Shown here: piece after piece, positions 26,185 to 34,016 of the stretch | How the letters are laid out: each line of letters begins with the position of its first letter | Numbering within the stretch: position 1 is the stretch's first letter | From: Flavonifractor porci | GTDB taxonomy: Bacteria; Bacillota; Clostridia; Oscillospirales; Oscillospiraceae | Assembly: GCF_037572415.1 (NCBI RefSeq) | Contig: NZ_JBBHLB010000002.1 | Location: forward strand, 245,336 to 309,335 | Length of the DNA stretch: 64,000 nucleotides | Direction: 5' to 3' | Notes under the pieces: model-generated | The model's database searches: none | Seen by the model: only the letters and a program-made list of their open reading frames with translations | Told to the model about the DNA's origin: nothing | Made by a program: the position numbers and the translations under genes

Positions 26185-26631
26185 ATGAAGATTTCGACCA
26201 AGGGGCGGTATGCTCTGCGGCTGATGCTGGATGTGGCCCTGAACAGCCACGGTACGGCAGTGCCGCTGCGGGATGTGGCCCAGCGGCAGGATATTTCCGA
26301 TAAATACTTGGAGCAGATCGTGACTCAGCTCTCCCGGGCCGGGCTGGTGCGCTCGGTGCGGGGCGCCGGCGGCGGTTACCTGCTGACCCGGGCGCCGGAG
26401 GAATACACGGTAGGCGAGATTCTGCGGGTGTTGGAGGGCAATCTGGCGCCGGTGAGCTGTGCCGACGCCGATGATGTGTGCCGGTGCGGACGGGCGGACA
26501 GATGCGTCACTGTAGAGGTGTGGCGGGAGATCCAGGCCGCGGTCTCCGGGGTGGTGGATCACCTAACTTTGGCCGATCTGATACGCCGGCATCAGGAGAA
26601 ATGCCCGGAGAATGGGGAAAACCCTGTCTGA
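26185..26631 (+). CDS. Rrf2-family transcriptional regulator
   Basis: The 148 residues match IscR/CymR-type regulators: MKISTKGRYALRLMLDVA, DISDKYLEQIVTQLSRAGLVRSVRGAGGGYLL (winged helix, about 10-75) and LADLI near the end. Three cysteines (SCADADDVCRCG..RC, about 92-112) are placed where IscR-type proteins bind an Fe-S cluster. Such regulators control Fe-S assembly or cysteine metabolism, but no isc/suf/cys gene is nearby. AGGAGGG lies six bases upstream. A decayed zinc-ribbon gene follows. Confidence 0.92.
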   Translation: MKISTKGRYALRLMLDVALNSHGTAVPLRDVAQRQDISDKYLEQIVTQLSRAGLVRSVRGAGGGYLLTRAPEEYTVGEILRVLEGNLAPVSCADADDVCRCGRADRCVTVEVWREIQAAVSGVVDHLTLADLIRRHQEKCPENGENPV

Positions 26632-26706
26632 ATCCCTGTATCGACGGTTCAGCGTACTCCGCCCCTGGGGGGTAGGGGACCCTGCCGGGATTGGAGGAGG
26701 TCAAGC

Positions 26707-27011
26707 ATAGGGAAAAATATCTGCAAGCAGTGCTCTGCGTAGAATGCCCCCGGCGTGAACTACTGTCAGCGGTGGGGTGGAGCGCTGATGCAGAAGGGAC
26801 CCTTGTTTTCCCCGTCCAACCTCCGGTGGCTGATAGGCGTGGGCGGAAGGACGCTCATTCTGCGCCCCTGATCGCGCCGGAGGGGAGAGAGTAGGCCGGA
26901 ATCTGGCTCCAGGCATCCCCTCTTTCCAACGACAGCTGGTATTGCCCGGACTGTGGTACCAAAAATGCCCTGCGCAGCACCTTTTCTTCCGGATGTGGCA
27001 GGGACCAATAA
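26707..27011 (+). pseudogene. Decayed double zinc-ribbon protein gene
   Basis: GGAGGAGG at 26693-26700 precedes an ATA codon at 26707 from which the frame reads IGKNICKQCSA, TAG, NAPGVNYCQRWGGAL. This is a zinc ribbon (CxxC..CxxC) with the start codon changed to ATA, an amber in place of a residue, and Trp for the last Cys. The frame stops at a TGA near 26869. The neighbouring frame continues to a second ribbon, SWYCPDCGTKNALRSTFSSGCGRDQ* (partly), ending with TAA at 27009-27011, where one Cys is Ser. So there are at least one frameshift, one nonsense and several missense changes. A terminator still follows. Confidence 0.75.
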
Positions 27012-27026
27012 AGTGATAAGAAAGCA

Positions 27027-27060
27027 ACGAAGGCCCCGGGGGTTACCCGGGGCCTTTTGA
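27027..27060 (+). terminator. Intrinsic terminator after the Rrf2/zinc-ribbon region
   Basis: AAGGCCCCGGG pairs with CCCGGGGCCTT across GGTTA and is followed by TTTT-like sequence (CCTTTTGA). Confidence 0.85.
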
Positions 27061-27062
27061 CT

Positions 27063-27138
27063 GGTGGGCGGTTATAAAGGCCGCCCCTATATGAGAGTGG
27101 AGTTGGTTGTGTGGTAGGGGCGATCCTTTTGGCCGCCC
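27063..27138. repeat. Two TAGGGGCGG-type hairpins
   Basis: Two short repeats lie head to head: GGGCGGTTATAAAGGCCGCCC (in part) at about 27066-27087, and GTAGGGGCGATC..GGCCGCCC at about 27112-27138. They fill the gap before the minus-strand transglutaminase gene ends. Confidence 0.5.
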
Positions 27139-27144
27139 GTTGCT

Positions 27145-29541
27145 TCAGCACAGTCCCAGGATGTACCGGCAAAGCAGCCGCTTGTACCAGGGCAGGGACT
27201 TGTCCACCTGAGTGGAGACGGTATGGGCGGCCTGTACGGCGGTCTGCCGCTCCTTTTCCGTCAGGGTGTGGGGGCTGAACCTGGCCTTTTTGGCCAGCTC
27301 AAAAACCTCCGCCGGGGTCTGACCGCCCCACTTCTCCAGCCTTTGCAGGTAGAGATACGCAGCAATGACGGCCTGATTGGTGTTGGCCTGTCCAAACCGC
27401 TTCTCGCGCCGGCTTCGACCGATGGCCCGCCGGACGGGGAGGGCCAGGATCACCAGCACGACCGCCAGGGGGATCAGGATGAAGCGCAGATCCAGAGGAG
27501 CGGCCTCCGGCTGGTCCTCTTTGCCGTCATCGGGGGCGGCGGAGGGCCGTGCGGAGGGTTGAGCGGTCTGGGTAGGCGTGGGGGTAGGCGTTGCGGTGGG
27601 CGTCGGCGTAGGTGTGGCCGTACCGCTCTGGCCGGGATTGCTGCCGGCGTAGGCGGGGGTGACCTCCACCGGCTCCCAGCCGTAGCCGGGGATATAGACC
27701 TCCACCCAGGCGTGGGCGGCGGAGTCCGGAACATTCACATGTCCGGAGGGGGGTACGTCGGCCACATAGCCGGTGACATACCGGGCGGGAATGCCCATGG
27801 CCCGCAGCATGAGGGTGGCGGTGCTGGCATAGTGCATACAGTAGCCCCGGTGGCTTTCGGTGAGGAAATAGGTGACGAAATCCTCTCCTTCCGGGGTGGC
27901 GGGGGTGTTGGGGTCGTACTGGGTGATGGAGGCCAGATAGCCGGCGATGGCCTGGGCGCTCTCCATGGTCCAAAGATGGATGAGGTTGATATCCGATTTG
28001 GTGAGGTCAGGAATACCGTTCTCCGAGGTAATGCCGTAGGAGAAATCCGGGGTACTGGTTATTTCCCTGCTGTCGCAGGCCTCCATGACCTGGGGCCAGA
28101 ACTGGTCGGTGGCCTCTACCATGGCATCCCACAGCTCTGGAGAGTCGGGAATGGTGAGATAGTTCTCGTAGACAAATGCCTGATAGCGCTCCTCCGCCTG
28201 TCGCGCCTCCACCGGCAGCGCTGCTCCGGAATCAGGGGAGCAGCCGGGCTGGACATACAGGGTGTGGGTCCATACATCTTCTCCCCGGGCCAGATAGGAG
28301 TCGTACATAAACTTGGTGCCGCTGAGTTCGTTGGGTTGGGACAGAATGTGATAGGGAACGTACACATAACCTGGATCGGCGCCCACATTATGAACGGTGA
28401 CCTTGGCATATTGATGGTTGGGGAAGGCGTTTCGGTCGGCCAGGGCGGGGAAGTTCATGGGATGGTAGCCATCCAATGCGTTTTCCAGGTCGGAGAGAGA
28501 AAACTGGCCGGAGTACTCGTCAATGGGATAATAGAAAGGGCCCAGGTCCTGGTAGTCCGATTCCTTCAGAGGCGCCCAGCCGCTGCTGTCATACACCGCG
28601 CTGGAGAATCCCCGCAGGTAGATCCGGCCCCGCAGGTCGGTGTCCACTTCCAGAACCGTCCGGCCGGAGAAGGACAGAGGCCCGGCGTCGTCCAGGGATA
28701 CCTTGCCGTCGGCGTTGGTAAAGGAGCCGCCGCTGCCGAAGCCGAAGGGACCCTTGCCATGAAAGAGCGTTATATTCAGATGCGTTGCCCAGTTGTTGAT
28801 GGAGTCCAGCGCGTCGTCCGCCCATCGCGGTCGCTGGTAGTTCTCCTGAGGTATGGCGGTATTGAGCAGCAACAGCAGCAGAGCTGCCGCCGGAAAGGAG
28901 ACCAGGGTGAGCCGTGCGGCTCCCTTTCGGTCCCACCGCCGGGCCAAAGCGCCCAGACCCATCACACACCAGGCGAGAATGAGCACCATAAGGGGCAGCC
29001 AGGCCGGTGTGACCGAGATGCACAGGGGAGCCAGAATGAAGGGACTGGTGAGCAGGAAGGTGGCGGAAAAAGAGGGGAACCGCACCACTGTGAGAGCCAG
29101 CAGTACACCCAGAACAGCGGCCACTACCAGGAGAAAAATGGTTGCGGATTTGATCCAGACAATGGAGGGCAGCTGGATGATGGGTTCGATGAAGCCGTCC
29201 AGTTCCAGACTGGTACACACCGTATTTACCACAGAGCAGCGGAAGGTGATCTCTCCCAGCCGCATGGGGGTGAACATGCGCCAGACCACCAGACCGTCAA
29301 TACAGAGTACCGCGGCCATACCAACCAGCATCCAGCGGGTGGGGAGCGCGCACAGCACGGTGAGCAGGACGGTCAGCAGCACACAGCCAATCAGGAAAAC
29401 AGAGAGCTGAAAGGGCTGCCGAACCGCAGAGGAGAAGGACCAGAGGGTGCTGGACAACAGCAGGAAGAGCAGAAACCCGCCGGTCAGCAGCTCCAGCCAG
29501 CCCGGCCGGGGCCGGGGCTGTCGTTTGGGATGCCGTTTCAT
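27145..29541 (-). CDS. Membrane transglutaminase-like protein (TgpA family, DUF3488)
   Basis: The 798-residue protein has about six membrane helices in residues 20-210, an extracellular region, a transglutaminase core with the catalytic Cys in GYCMHYASTATLMLRAMGIPARYVTGY (about 567), His in AAHAWVEVYIPGYGW (about 609) and Asp/Glu in EPVEVTP, then a Pro/Thr repeat linker (TPTPTPTATPTPTPT), a last helix near 700 and a cytoplasmic DUF4129-like tail. It overlaps the DUF58 gene by four bases (ATGA). With moxR and DUF58 it forms a common three-gene set with an unproven role in envelope protein processing. Confidence 0.88.
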   Translation of the reverse strand: MKRHPKRQPRPRPGWLELLTGGFLLFLLLSSTLWSFSSAVRQPFQLSVFLIGCVLLTVLLTVLCALPTRWMLVGMAAVLCIDGLVVWRMFTPMRLGEITFRCSVVNTVCTSLELDGFIEPIIQLPSIVWIKSATIFLLVVAAVLGVLLALTVVRFPSFSATFLLTSPFILAPLCISVTPAWLPLMVLILAWCVMGLGALARRWDRKGAARLTLVSFPAAALLLLLLNTAIPQENYQRPRWADDALDSINNWATHLNITLFHGKGPFGFGSGGSFTNADGKVSLDDAGPLSFSGRTVLEVDTDLRGRIYLRGFSSAVYDSSGWAPLKESDYQDLGPFYYPIDEYSGQFSLSDLENALDGYHPMNFPALADRNAFPNHQYAKVTVHNVGADPGYVYVPYHILSQPNELSGTKFMYDSYLARGEDVWTHTLYVQPGCSPDSGAALPVEARQAEERYQAFVYENYLTIPDSPELWDAMVEATDQFWPQVMEACDSREITSTPDFSYGITSENGIPDLTKSDINLIHLWTMESAQAIAGYLASITQYDPNTPATPEGEDFVTYFLTESHRGYCMHYASTATLMLRAMGIPARYVTGYVADVPPSGHVNVPDSAAHAWVEVYIPGYGWEPVEVTPAYAGSNPGQSGTATPTPTPTATPTPTPTQTAQPSARPSAAPDDGKEDQPEAAPLDLRFILIPLAVVLVILALPVRRAIGRSRREKRFGQANTNQAVIAAYLYLQRLEKWGGQTPAEVFELAKKARFSPHTLTEKERQTAVQAAHTVSTQVDKSLPWYKRLLCRYILGLC

Positions 29542-30536
29542 CGTCCCCCTCCTTCCACGCCGTCCGGCGTCACATGGAGATGGCGCACCTTACCGCCGCC
29601 GGTCAGCCGGAGAGCGCCGTCCAGAATAGAGCGGCCTTCCAGAGGCGCAGGGGTGGAGAAGGACAGCTCCAGACAGGCCAGCAGAGCGTTGGGACTGTCC
29701 ACAGTCCGGTCCTCCATCACGCCGGTGACGGGAGCAGCCCACTGGATATGGTGGGGCCGATCCTGCTGCAGCAGCCAGCGGGAGAGGGCCCACAGCTGGG
29801 CAAAGGTGCGGTCCAGCTCCTCGGGCGGGCCGAAGTGGTCATAGGTCACTACAATAGTGGCTTGCTGGGGCTCCAGGGTCTCCCGTACCACCAGCTCGTC
29901 CTTTTTGGAGGACAGCTTCCAGTGAACTGACCGCAGGGGGTCCCCCACCCGGTACTCCCGCAAGTCGTAATCCTCGCCGGGACCGCCGCCCGGGCGGGGG
30001 CGGAGCACCGTGCCCTCGTTCTGACCGGCAGCCAGCTCCTCCTTCCCCTCCAGCTCCAGCTGGGCCGGGAGGATGAGGACGGCCCGCTCCGGACCCCTCC
30101 GCACCGGCAGGGGGAACAGACCCAGCAGATCGCAGCAAACCGCTTTTTCCACCTGGCAGACCAGGCGGCCGCAATGGGCGGCGGCCACCGTCAGTTCCGC
30201 CGGCTCCCGGGTGGTCACTGTGATCTTGCTCACCCCAGACTCTCCTGTGAGCTGATTGGTCCAGCGCAGCTTGACCCGGGGGTGGATGAGGGGCAGAAAG
30301 GAAGAATGGTGCAGGAATACGCCGAACCGGGCGCTGCCGTCCATTGTAATCAAAGTGACTTCGGGTACCGCCGACGCCATGCTCCCCATCCATCCCGGCA
30401 GTGCCAACAGCAGGGAGAGGATAGGGAGCACCAAAATAAGCACCAGAACAAAGGTGGACAGATAAAAGCGGAAGAAAATTTGAAAGAGTACCGCCGCGCC
30501 CACCCAAACGGCGTATAAGATCCGACGGCTTGCCAT
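29538..30536 (-). CDS. DUF58 protein (VWA-like, MoxR partner)
   Basis: The 332 residues begin with two close membrane helices (about 8-50) and contain the DUF58 signature EYRVGDPLRSVHWKLSSKKDELVVRE near 205 followed by a von Willebrand A-like fold (TIVVTYDHFGPPEELDRTFAQLWAL). DUF58 proteins work with MoxR ATPases, likely as metal-dependent adaptors. The gene starts four bases after the moxR stop and overlaps the next gene by four, so translation is coupled along the operon. Confidence 0.87.
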   Translation of the reverse strand: MASRRILYAVWVGAAVLFQIFFRFYLSTFVLVLILVLPILSLLLALPGWMGSMASAVPEVTLITMDGSARFGVFLHHSSFLPLIHPRVKLRWTNQLTGESGVSKITVTTREPAELTVAAAHCGRLVCQVEKAVCCDLLGLFPLPVRRGPERAVLILPAQLELEGKEELAAGQNEGTVLRPRPGGGPGEDYDLREYRVGDPLRSVHWKLSSKKDELVVRETLEPQQATIVVTYDHFGPPEELDRTFAQLWALSRWLLQQDRPHHIQWAAPVTGVMEDRTVDSPNALLACLELSFSTPAPLEGRSILDGALRLTGGGKVRHLHVTPDGVEGGGR

Positions 30537-30540
30537 GGCC

Positions 30541-31473
30541 TTACCCGATCCTGGGAGGCGGGACCTGCCGGAGGATCTCGGCCGCCGGCTGGAAGTTGCC
30601 GTTGGCCTCCGCCCGGGGGGAGAGGATAAGCCGGTGCGTCACCACGTCGGCAAAGACCATGGATACGTCCTCCGGGTTCACAAAGTCACGGCCAAAGACC
30701 AGGGCGGCCGCCTTGGCCATGGCGGTAAGAGCCAGAGAGGCCCGGGGACTGGCGCCCTGGACGATCATGGGGTGGCTGCGGGTGGCATTGACCAGACGGA
30801 TGATATAGTCCAGCACCGGGTCGGACACGAACACCCGGTCAGCCTGCTCCCGCAGGGCGGCCAGACCATTCAGGTCCAGCACCCGGCGCACCTGCTCCAG
30901 CGGGTTGTTTCCCTGCTTGCGGCGCACCATGGCAAACTCGTCCGCCGGGGCGGGGTAGCCCATGGACAGCCGGATCATAAAGCGGTCCATCTGGGAGTCG
31001 GGGAGCGGCTGAGTGCCCGAGGCCCCCGCCGGGTTCTGAGTGGCGATGACCAGGAAGGGCTGGGGGACCGGATGGGACACGCCGTCCACGGTGACCTGGC
31101 CCTCCTCCATGGCCTCCAGAAGAGCTGACTGGGTACGGCTGGTGGCACGGTTCAGCTCGTCCGCCAGGAACAGGTTGCACAGCACAGCGCCGGGCTGATA
31201 CTCCATGGCGCCGGTGGCCTTGTTGTAGATGGAAAAACCGGTGATGTCCGAGGGCATCACGTCGGGGGTGAACTGCACCCGGTTATATTGCAGGCTCAGG
31301 GCCTTGGAAAAGGCCAGCGCCATAGTGGTTTTACCGACCCCGGGGATGTCCTCCAGCAAGATGTGGCCCCGGGCCAGAATGGCGAGCAGCACCTTGGCCA
31401 GCACGTTATCTTTGCCCACCACTGCTTTCTTTACCTCGCCCAAAATTTCCAGGGCCTGCTTGTTGCCTTCCAT
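30541..31473 (-). CDS. MoxR-family AAA+ ATPase
   Basis: A 310-residue AAA+ protein with Walker A EDIPGVGKTTMA (about 37-48), Walker B FLADELNRA, sensor 1 IATQNP and the MoxR segment QFTPDVMPSDITGF. MoxR ATPases act as chaperones that help mature protein complexes. TAAGGAGG lies seven bases before the ATG. First gene of the moxR-DUF58-transglutaminase operon, with its own promoter. Confidence 0.93.
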   Translation of the reverse strand: MEGNKQALEILGEVKKAVVGKDNVLAKVLLAILARGHILLEDIPGVGKTTMALAFSKALSLQYNRVQFTPDVMPSDITGFSIYNKATGAMEYQPGAVLCNLFLADELNRATSRTQSALLEAMEEGQVTVDGVSHPVPQPFLVIATQNPAGASGTQPLPDSQMDRFMIRLSMGYPAPADEFAMVRRKQGNNPLEQVRRVLDLNGLAALREQADRVFVSDPVLDYIIRLVNATRSHPMIVQGASPRASLALTAMAKAAALVFGRDFVNPEDVSMVFADVVTHRLILSPRAEANGNFQPAAEILRQVPPPRIG

Positions 31474-31507
31474 GCTCCGACCTCCTTAAACAATGAATCT
31501 GATTTCT

Positions 31508-31535
31508 ATTGTACCAGAGGGTTCCCTTATGTCAA
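31508..31535 (-). promoter_or_regulatory. Sigma-A promoter of the moxR operon
   Basis: On the minus strand TTGACA and TACAAT are 16 bases apart, 35 bases before the start. Confidence 0.8.
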
Positions 31536-31582
31536 CTCAAATGAATAAAAAAGCCCGGAATGGAAAAAATCACGGCAGACCC

Positions 31583-31611
31583 TTGCACAAATAGCAGGTT
31601 TGTGGTATAGT
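31583..31611 (+). promoter_or_regulatory. Sigma-A promoter of the rimP-nusA-infB operon
   Basis: TTGCAC and TATAGT are exactly 17 bases apart, about 110 bases before rimP, and the leader hairpin follows. Confidence 0.85.
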
Positions 31612-31638
31612 ACATACGTTAGTAGTAGAAGTGTGGTG

Positions 31639-31662
31639 AGAGTGGGGTCGCGGCTCCGCTCT
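31639..31662 (+). promoter_or_regulatory. Leader hairpin of the nusA operon
   Basis: A nine-pair stem (AGAGTGGGG with CTCCGCTCT, including G-T pairs) closes a six-base loop and is followed by TTCTTATT. Similar GAGAGTGGG-type hairpins precede nusA operons in other Clostridia, in my recollection. It may be an attenuator or a NusA-responsive site. Confidence 0.55.
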
Positions 31663-31720
31663 TTCTTATTGAAAAAACGGGGTATGTAAATTTTTTACAC
31701 CCCCTTGCCGGAGGTGGATT

Positions 31721-32176
31721 ATGGCCAAGGTAACTGAGCTGGTGTCCGCTCTGGCGGCCCCCCTGGTGGAGGCTGCCGGCTGCTCCCTGTGGGACGTAGA
31801 ATATGTGCGGGAGGCGGGACAGTGGTTCCTGCGGATCTATATTGATAAGGAAGGCGGCGTCTCCATCAACGACTGCGAGGCGGTGAGCCGTCCTCTGTCC
31901 GATGCCCTGGACGAGGCCGATCCCATCGAGGGCAGCTATGTGCTGGAGGTATCCTCCGCCGGCGCCGACCGGCCCCTGAAAAAGCCGGAGCACTTTGCCG
32001 CGTTTATGGGAACTGAGGTGGAAGTGCGCCTCTACCGGGCGGTGGACGGCCGGAAGGACCATGTGGGCGTGCTGACCGGCTATGAAAACGGCGACGTGAC
32101 CATTGAGACGGCGGACGGACCCAGGACCTTCGTCAAGAAGGACGTGGCCCAGACCCGACTGTACGTGCGGTTTTAA
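31721..32176 (+). CDS. rimP: Ribosome maturation factor RimP
   Basis: Needed for 30S subunit assembly. The 151 residues show LEAAG-type CSLWDVEYVREAGQWFLRIYIDKEGGVSINDCEAVSRPLSDALDE and EVSSAGADRPLKKPEHFAAFMG, the hallmark stretches of the family, then an SH3-like C-terminal domain. GGAGGTGG precedes the ATG. First gene of the long translation operon. Confidence 0.95.
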   Translation: MAKVTELVSALAAPLVEAAGCSLWDVEYVREAGQWFLRIYIDKEGGVSINDCEAVSRPLSDALDEADPIEGSYVLEVSSAGADRPLKKPEHFAAFMGTEVEVRLYRAVDGRKDHVGVLTGYENGDVTIETADGPRTFVKKDVAQTRLYVRF

Positions 32177-32177
32177 G

Positions 32178-32204
32178 ATGTAGGGGCGGACAGGAACCGC
32201 CCGT
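32178..32204 (+). repeat. TAGGGGCGG-type hairpin between rimP and nusA
   Basis: GGGCGG and CCGCCC flank a seven-base loop directly after the rimP stop. The same repeat family occurs at 7827, 10822 and 27063-27138. Confidence 0.5.
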
Positions 32205-32227
32205 GTTGAGGATAAGGAGACAGAGCT

Positions 32228-33385
32228 ATGCCGAAGAAGAATGCCAAAGCGCAGAAGACCAATGAGCTGGACGGCAAGGAATTTTTTGCCGCCATTAACC
32301 TGATTGAGAAAGAGAAGGGCATCCCCAAGTCCTATATGCTGGATAAGATTACCCAGGCCCTGGTGTCCGCCTATAAGCGGGACCATGAGTCCGCCGGTGA
32401 CAACATCGTGGTGGAGGCCGACGAGGAGGCCGGTACCGTCCGGATGTTCGTCAAGAAGGACGTGGTGGAGGAGGTGGATAACCCCTGCACCGAGATGAGC
32501 CTGGAGATGGCCCGTTCCAAGCTGCCCCAGGCCCAGCTGGGCGACGTGATCCGGATCGAGATCAAGACCCGGGACTTTGGCCGCATTGCCGCTCAGACTG
32601 CCCGTCAGGTCATCATCCAGGGTATGCGCGAGGCCGAGCGGGGCATGGTGTACGACGAGTTCTCCTCCAAGGAGCACGAGATCCTCACCGGCGTGGTCAC
32701 CCGCATCGATCCCCGCTCCGGCGCTGCCAGCCTGCGGATCGGCTCCGGCAGCGAAGCCACTGAGGCCTTCCTGGCTGCCGGCGAGCAGGTCAAGGGCGAG
32801 GAGTATGTGGAAGGAATGCGCCTGCGGGTGTATGTGGTGGAGGTCCGCCGTTCCACCAAGGGTCCCCAGGTCCTGATCTCCCGCACCCATCCCGGCCTGG
32901 TGAAGCGCCTGTTCGAGATGGAAGTGCCCGAGATCTACGACGGTACTGTGGAGGTCAAGTCCATTGCCCGTGAGGCCGGTTCCCGCACCAAGCTGGCCGT
33001 CTGGTCCGCCGACCCCAACGTGGACCCCATCGGCGCCTGCGTGGGTCCCCGCGGCCAGCGTGTCAACAACATCGTGGAGGAGCTCCGCGGCGAGAAGGTG
33101 GACATCGTCAAGTGGTCTGAGGACCCCGCCGTGTACATCGCAGCCGCTCTGTCCCCCGCCGATGTCATCAGCGTGGATATCCACGAGGAGGGTAAGACCT
33201 GCCGCGTGGTGGTGCCCGACGATCAGCTGTCCCTGGCCATCGGCAAGGAGGGCCAGAACGCCCGGCTGGCCGCCAAGCTGACCGGCTGGAAGATCGACAT
33301 CAAGCCCGCCTCCGCCCCCTCCGATGAAGAGGCGGAGGACGAGGAGGAGATCCTCATCGAGGATGAGGCCGGGACCGAGGAATAA
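32228..33385 (+). CDS. nusA: Transcription termination/antitermination factor NusA
   Basis: Binds RNA polymerase and controls pausing, termination and antitermination. The 385 residues comprise the polymerase-binding N-terminal domain (1-125), an S1 domain (about 130-200, GVVTRIDPRSGAASLRIG), and two KH domains (QVLISRTHPGLVKRLFEMEVPEI..; DPIGACVGPRGQRVNNIVEELRGEKVDIV; LSLAIGKEGQNARLAAKLTGWKIDIK). A short acidic tail ends it, with no C-terminal AR repeats, as usual for Firmicutes. The last 136 bases are echoed at 33566-33701. Confidence 0.96.
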   Translation: MPKKNAKAQKTNELDGKEFFAAINLIEKEKGIPKSYMLDKITQALVSAYKRDHESAGDNIVVEADEEAGTVRMFVKKDVVEEVDNPCTEMSLEMARSKLPQAQLGDVIRIEIKTRDFGRIAAQTARQVIIQGMREAERGMVYDEFSSKEHEILTGVVTRIDPRSGAASLRIGSGSEATEAFLAAGEQVKGEEYVEGMRLRVYVVEVRRSTKGPQVLISRTHPGLVKRLFEMEVPEIYDGTVEVKSIAREAGSRTKLAVWSADPNVDPIGACVGPRGQRVNNIVEELRGEKVDIVKWSEDPAVYIAAALSPADVISVDIHEEGKTCRVVVPDDQLSLAIGKEGQNARLAAKLTGWKIDIKPASAPSDEEAEDEEEILIEDEAGTEE

Positions 33386-33565
33386 ACTCTGTGGGGGCGG
33401 TCTCCAAGGCTGAAACTGGCCCTCCTTGGGACCCGCCGCAGGCGGGACGGCGCTTGCGCCGCACAAGCGTTTTGTCGGCGGCAAAACCTTGGTTTGGGGC
33501 AATTCAGTTGTCCCAAACAGGATAAAATCAGGGGTCCCCGCAAAAGGCTCCGCCTTTTGTGGGGC
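33386..33565 (+). repeat. Type A element after nusA
   Basis: The 180 bases hold all four hairpins: GGCGCTTGCGCC; CAAGCGTTTTGTC..GGCAAAACCTTG; GGGGCAA-TTCA-GTTGTCCC; and the terminal stem CCCCGCAAAAGG..CCTTTTGTGGGG. The last stem ends at the echo. No ORF fits. Confidence 0.88.
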
Positions 33566-33701
33566 GGGCCAGAACACCCGCCTGGCCGCCAAGCTGACGG
33601 GCTGGAAGATCGACATCAAGCCCGCCTCCGCCCCTTCCGATGAAGAGGTGGAGGACGAGGAGGATGTAATCCTGGAGGACGAGGCCGAGACCGGGGAGTA
33701 A
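33566..33701 (+). repeat. Echo of the nusA 3' end
   Basis: At 136 bases this is the longest echo; it aligns without gaps to 33250-33385 and ends in TAA. The copies share GQN(A/T)RLAAKLTGWKIDIKP and the following SDEE. Five codons differ silently. Amino-acid changes cluster in the acidic tail and are mostly conservative (E/D, I/V, L/I, I/L). There is no indel or internal stop. Confidence 0.92.
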
Positions 33702-33740
33702 GCCCTGAGTTATCAAATGAAATGGAAGGGGGGCAGAAGG

Positions 33741-34016
33741 ATGCCCAAGAAGATCCCCATGCGCCAGTGCGTGGGCTGCCGGGAGATGAAGCCCAAAAAG
33801 GAGCTGATCCGGGTGGTGAAGAGCCCGGAGGGAGAGGTCTCCCTGGATTTCAAGGGAAAGAAGCCGGGGCGGGGGGCCTATGTGTGTCCTGACGAGGCCT
33901 GCCTGAAGCGGGCCCGGAAGGCCAGGGCGTTGGAGCGGGCCTTCTCCGCCCCCATGCCCGACGAGGTGTATGAGGCACTGGAACAGCAGATGCGGGAGGG
34001 CGATCAGGATGGATAG
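33741..34016 (+). CDS. ylxR: YlxR/RnpM family RNA-binding protein
   Basis: The 91 residues have the family signature RQCVGCREMKPKKELIRVV and GRGAYVCPDEACLKRA, with four cysteines that could bind metal. Recent work on the family links it to RNase P regulation in Bacillus (RnpM). The start is ATG 33741 because GGGGGG lies seven bases upstream; an earlier in-frame ATG at 33717 lies before that site. It overlaps the next gene by eight bases. Confidence 0.92.
   Translation: MPKKIPMRQCVGCREMKPKKELIRVVKSPEGEVSLDFKGKKPGRGAYVCPDEACLKRARKARALERAFSAPMPDEVYEALEQQMREGDQDG

Noticed and set aside
26640..27030. Possible RNase P, 6S or tmRNA gene after the Rrf2 regulator
   Set aside because: Length and an end terminator fit, and 6S RNA lies near an Rrf2 gene in Bacillus. 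But no RNase P core (GAGGAAAGTCC, ACAGAA), tmRNA ends or long closing helix could be found, whereas two zinc-ribbon coding halves can be read.
27223..29844. 873-codon plus-strand frame opposite the transglutaminase gene
   Set aside because: Low-complexity Gly/Gln/His-rich shadow of two overlapping real minus-strand genes with clear motifs.
33250..33701. Diversity-generating retroelement (template/variable repeat pair) at nusA
   Set aside because: Differences are not at adenines, no reverse transcriptase is present, and the target is the acidic tail of NusA.
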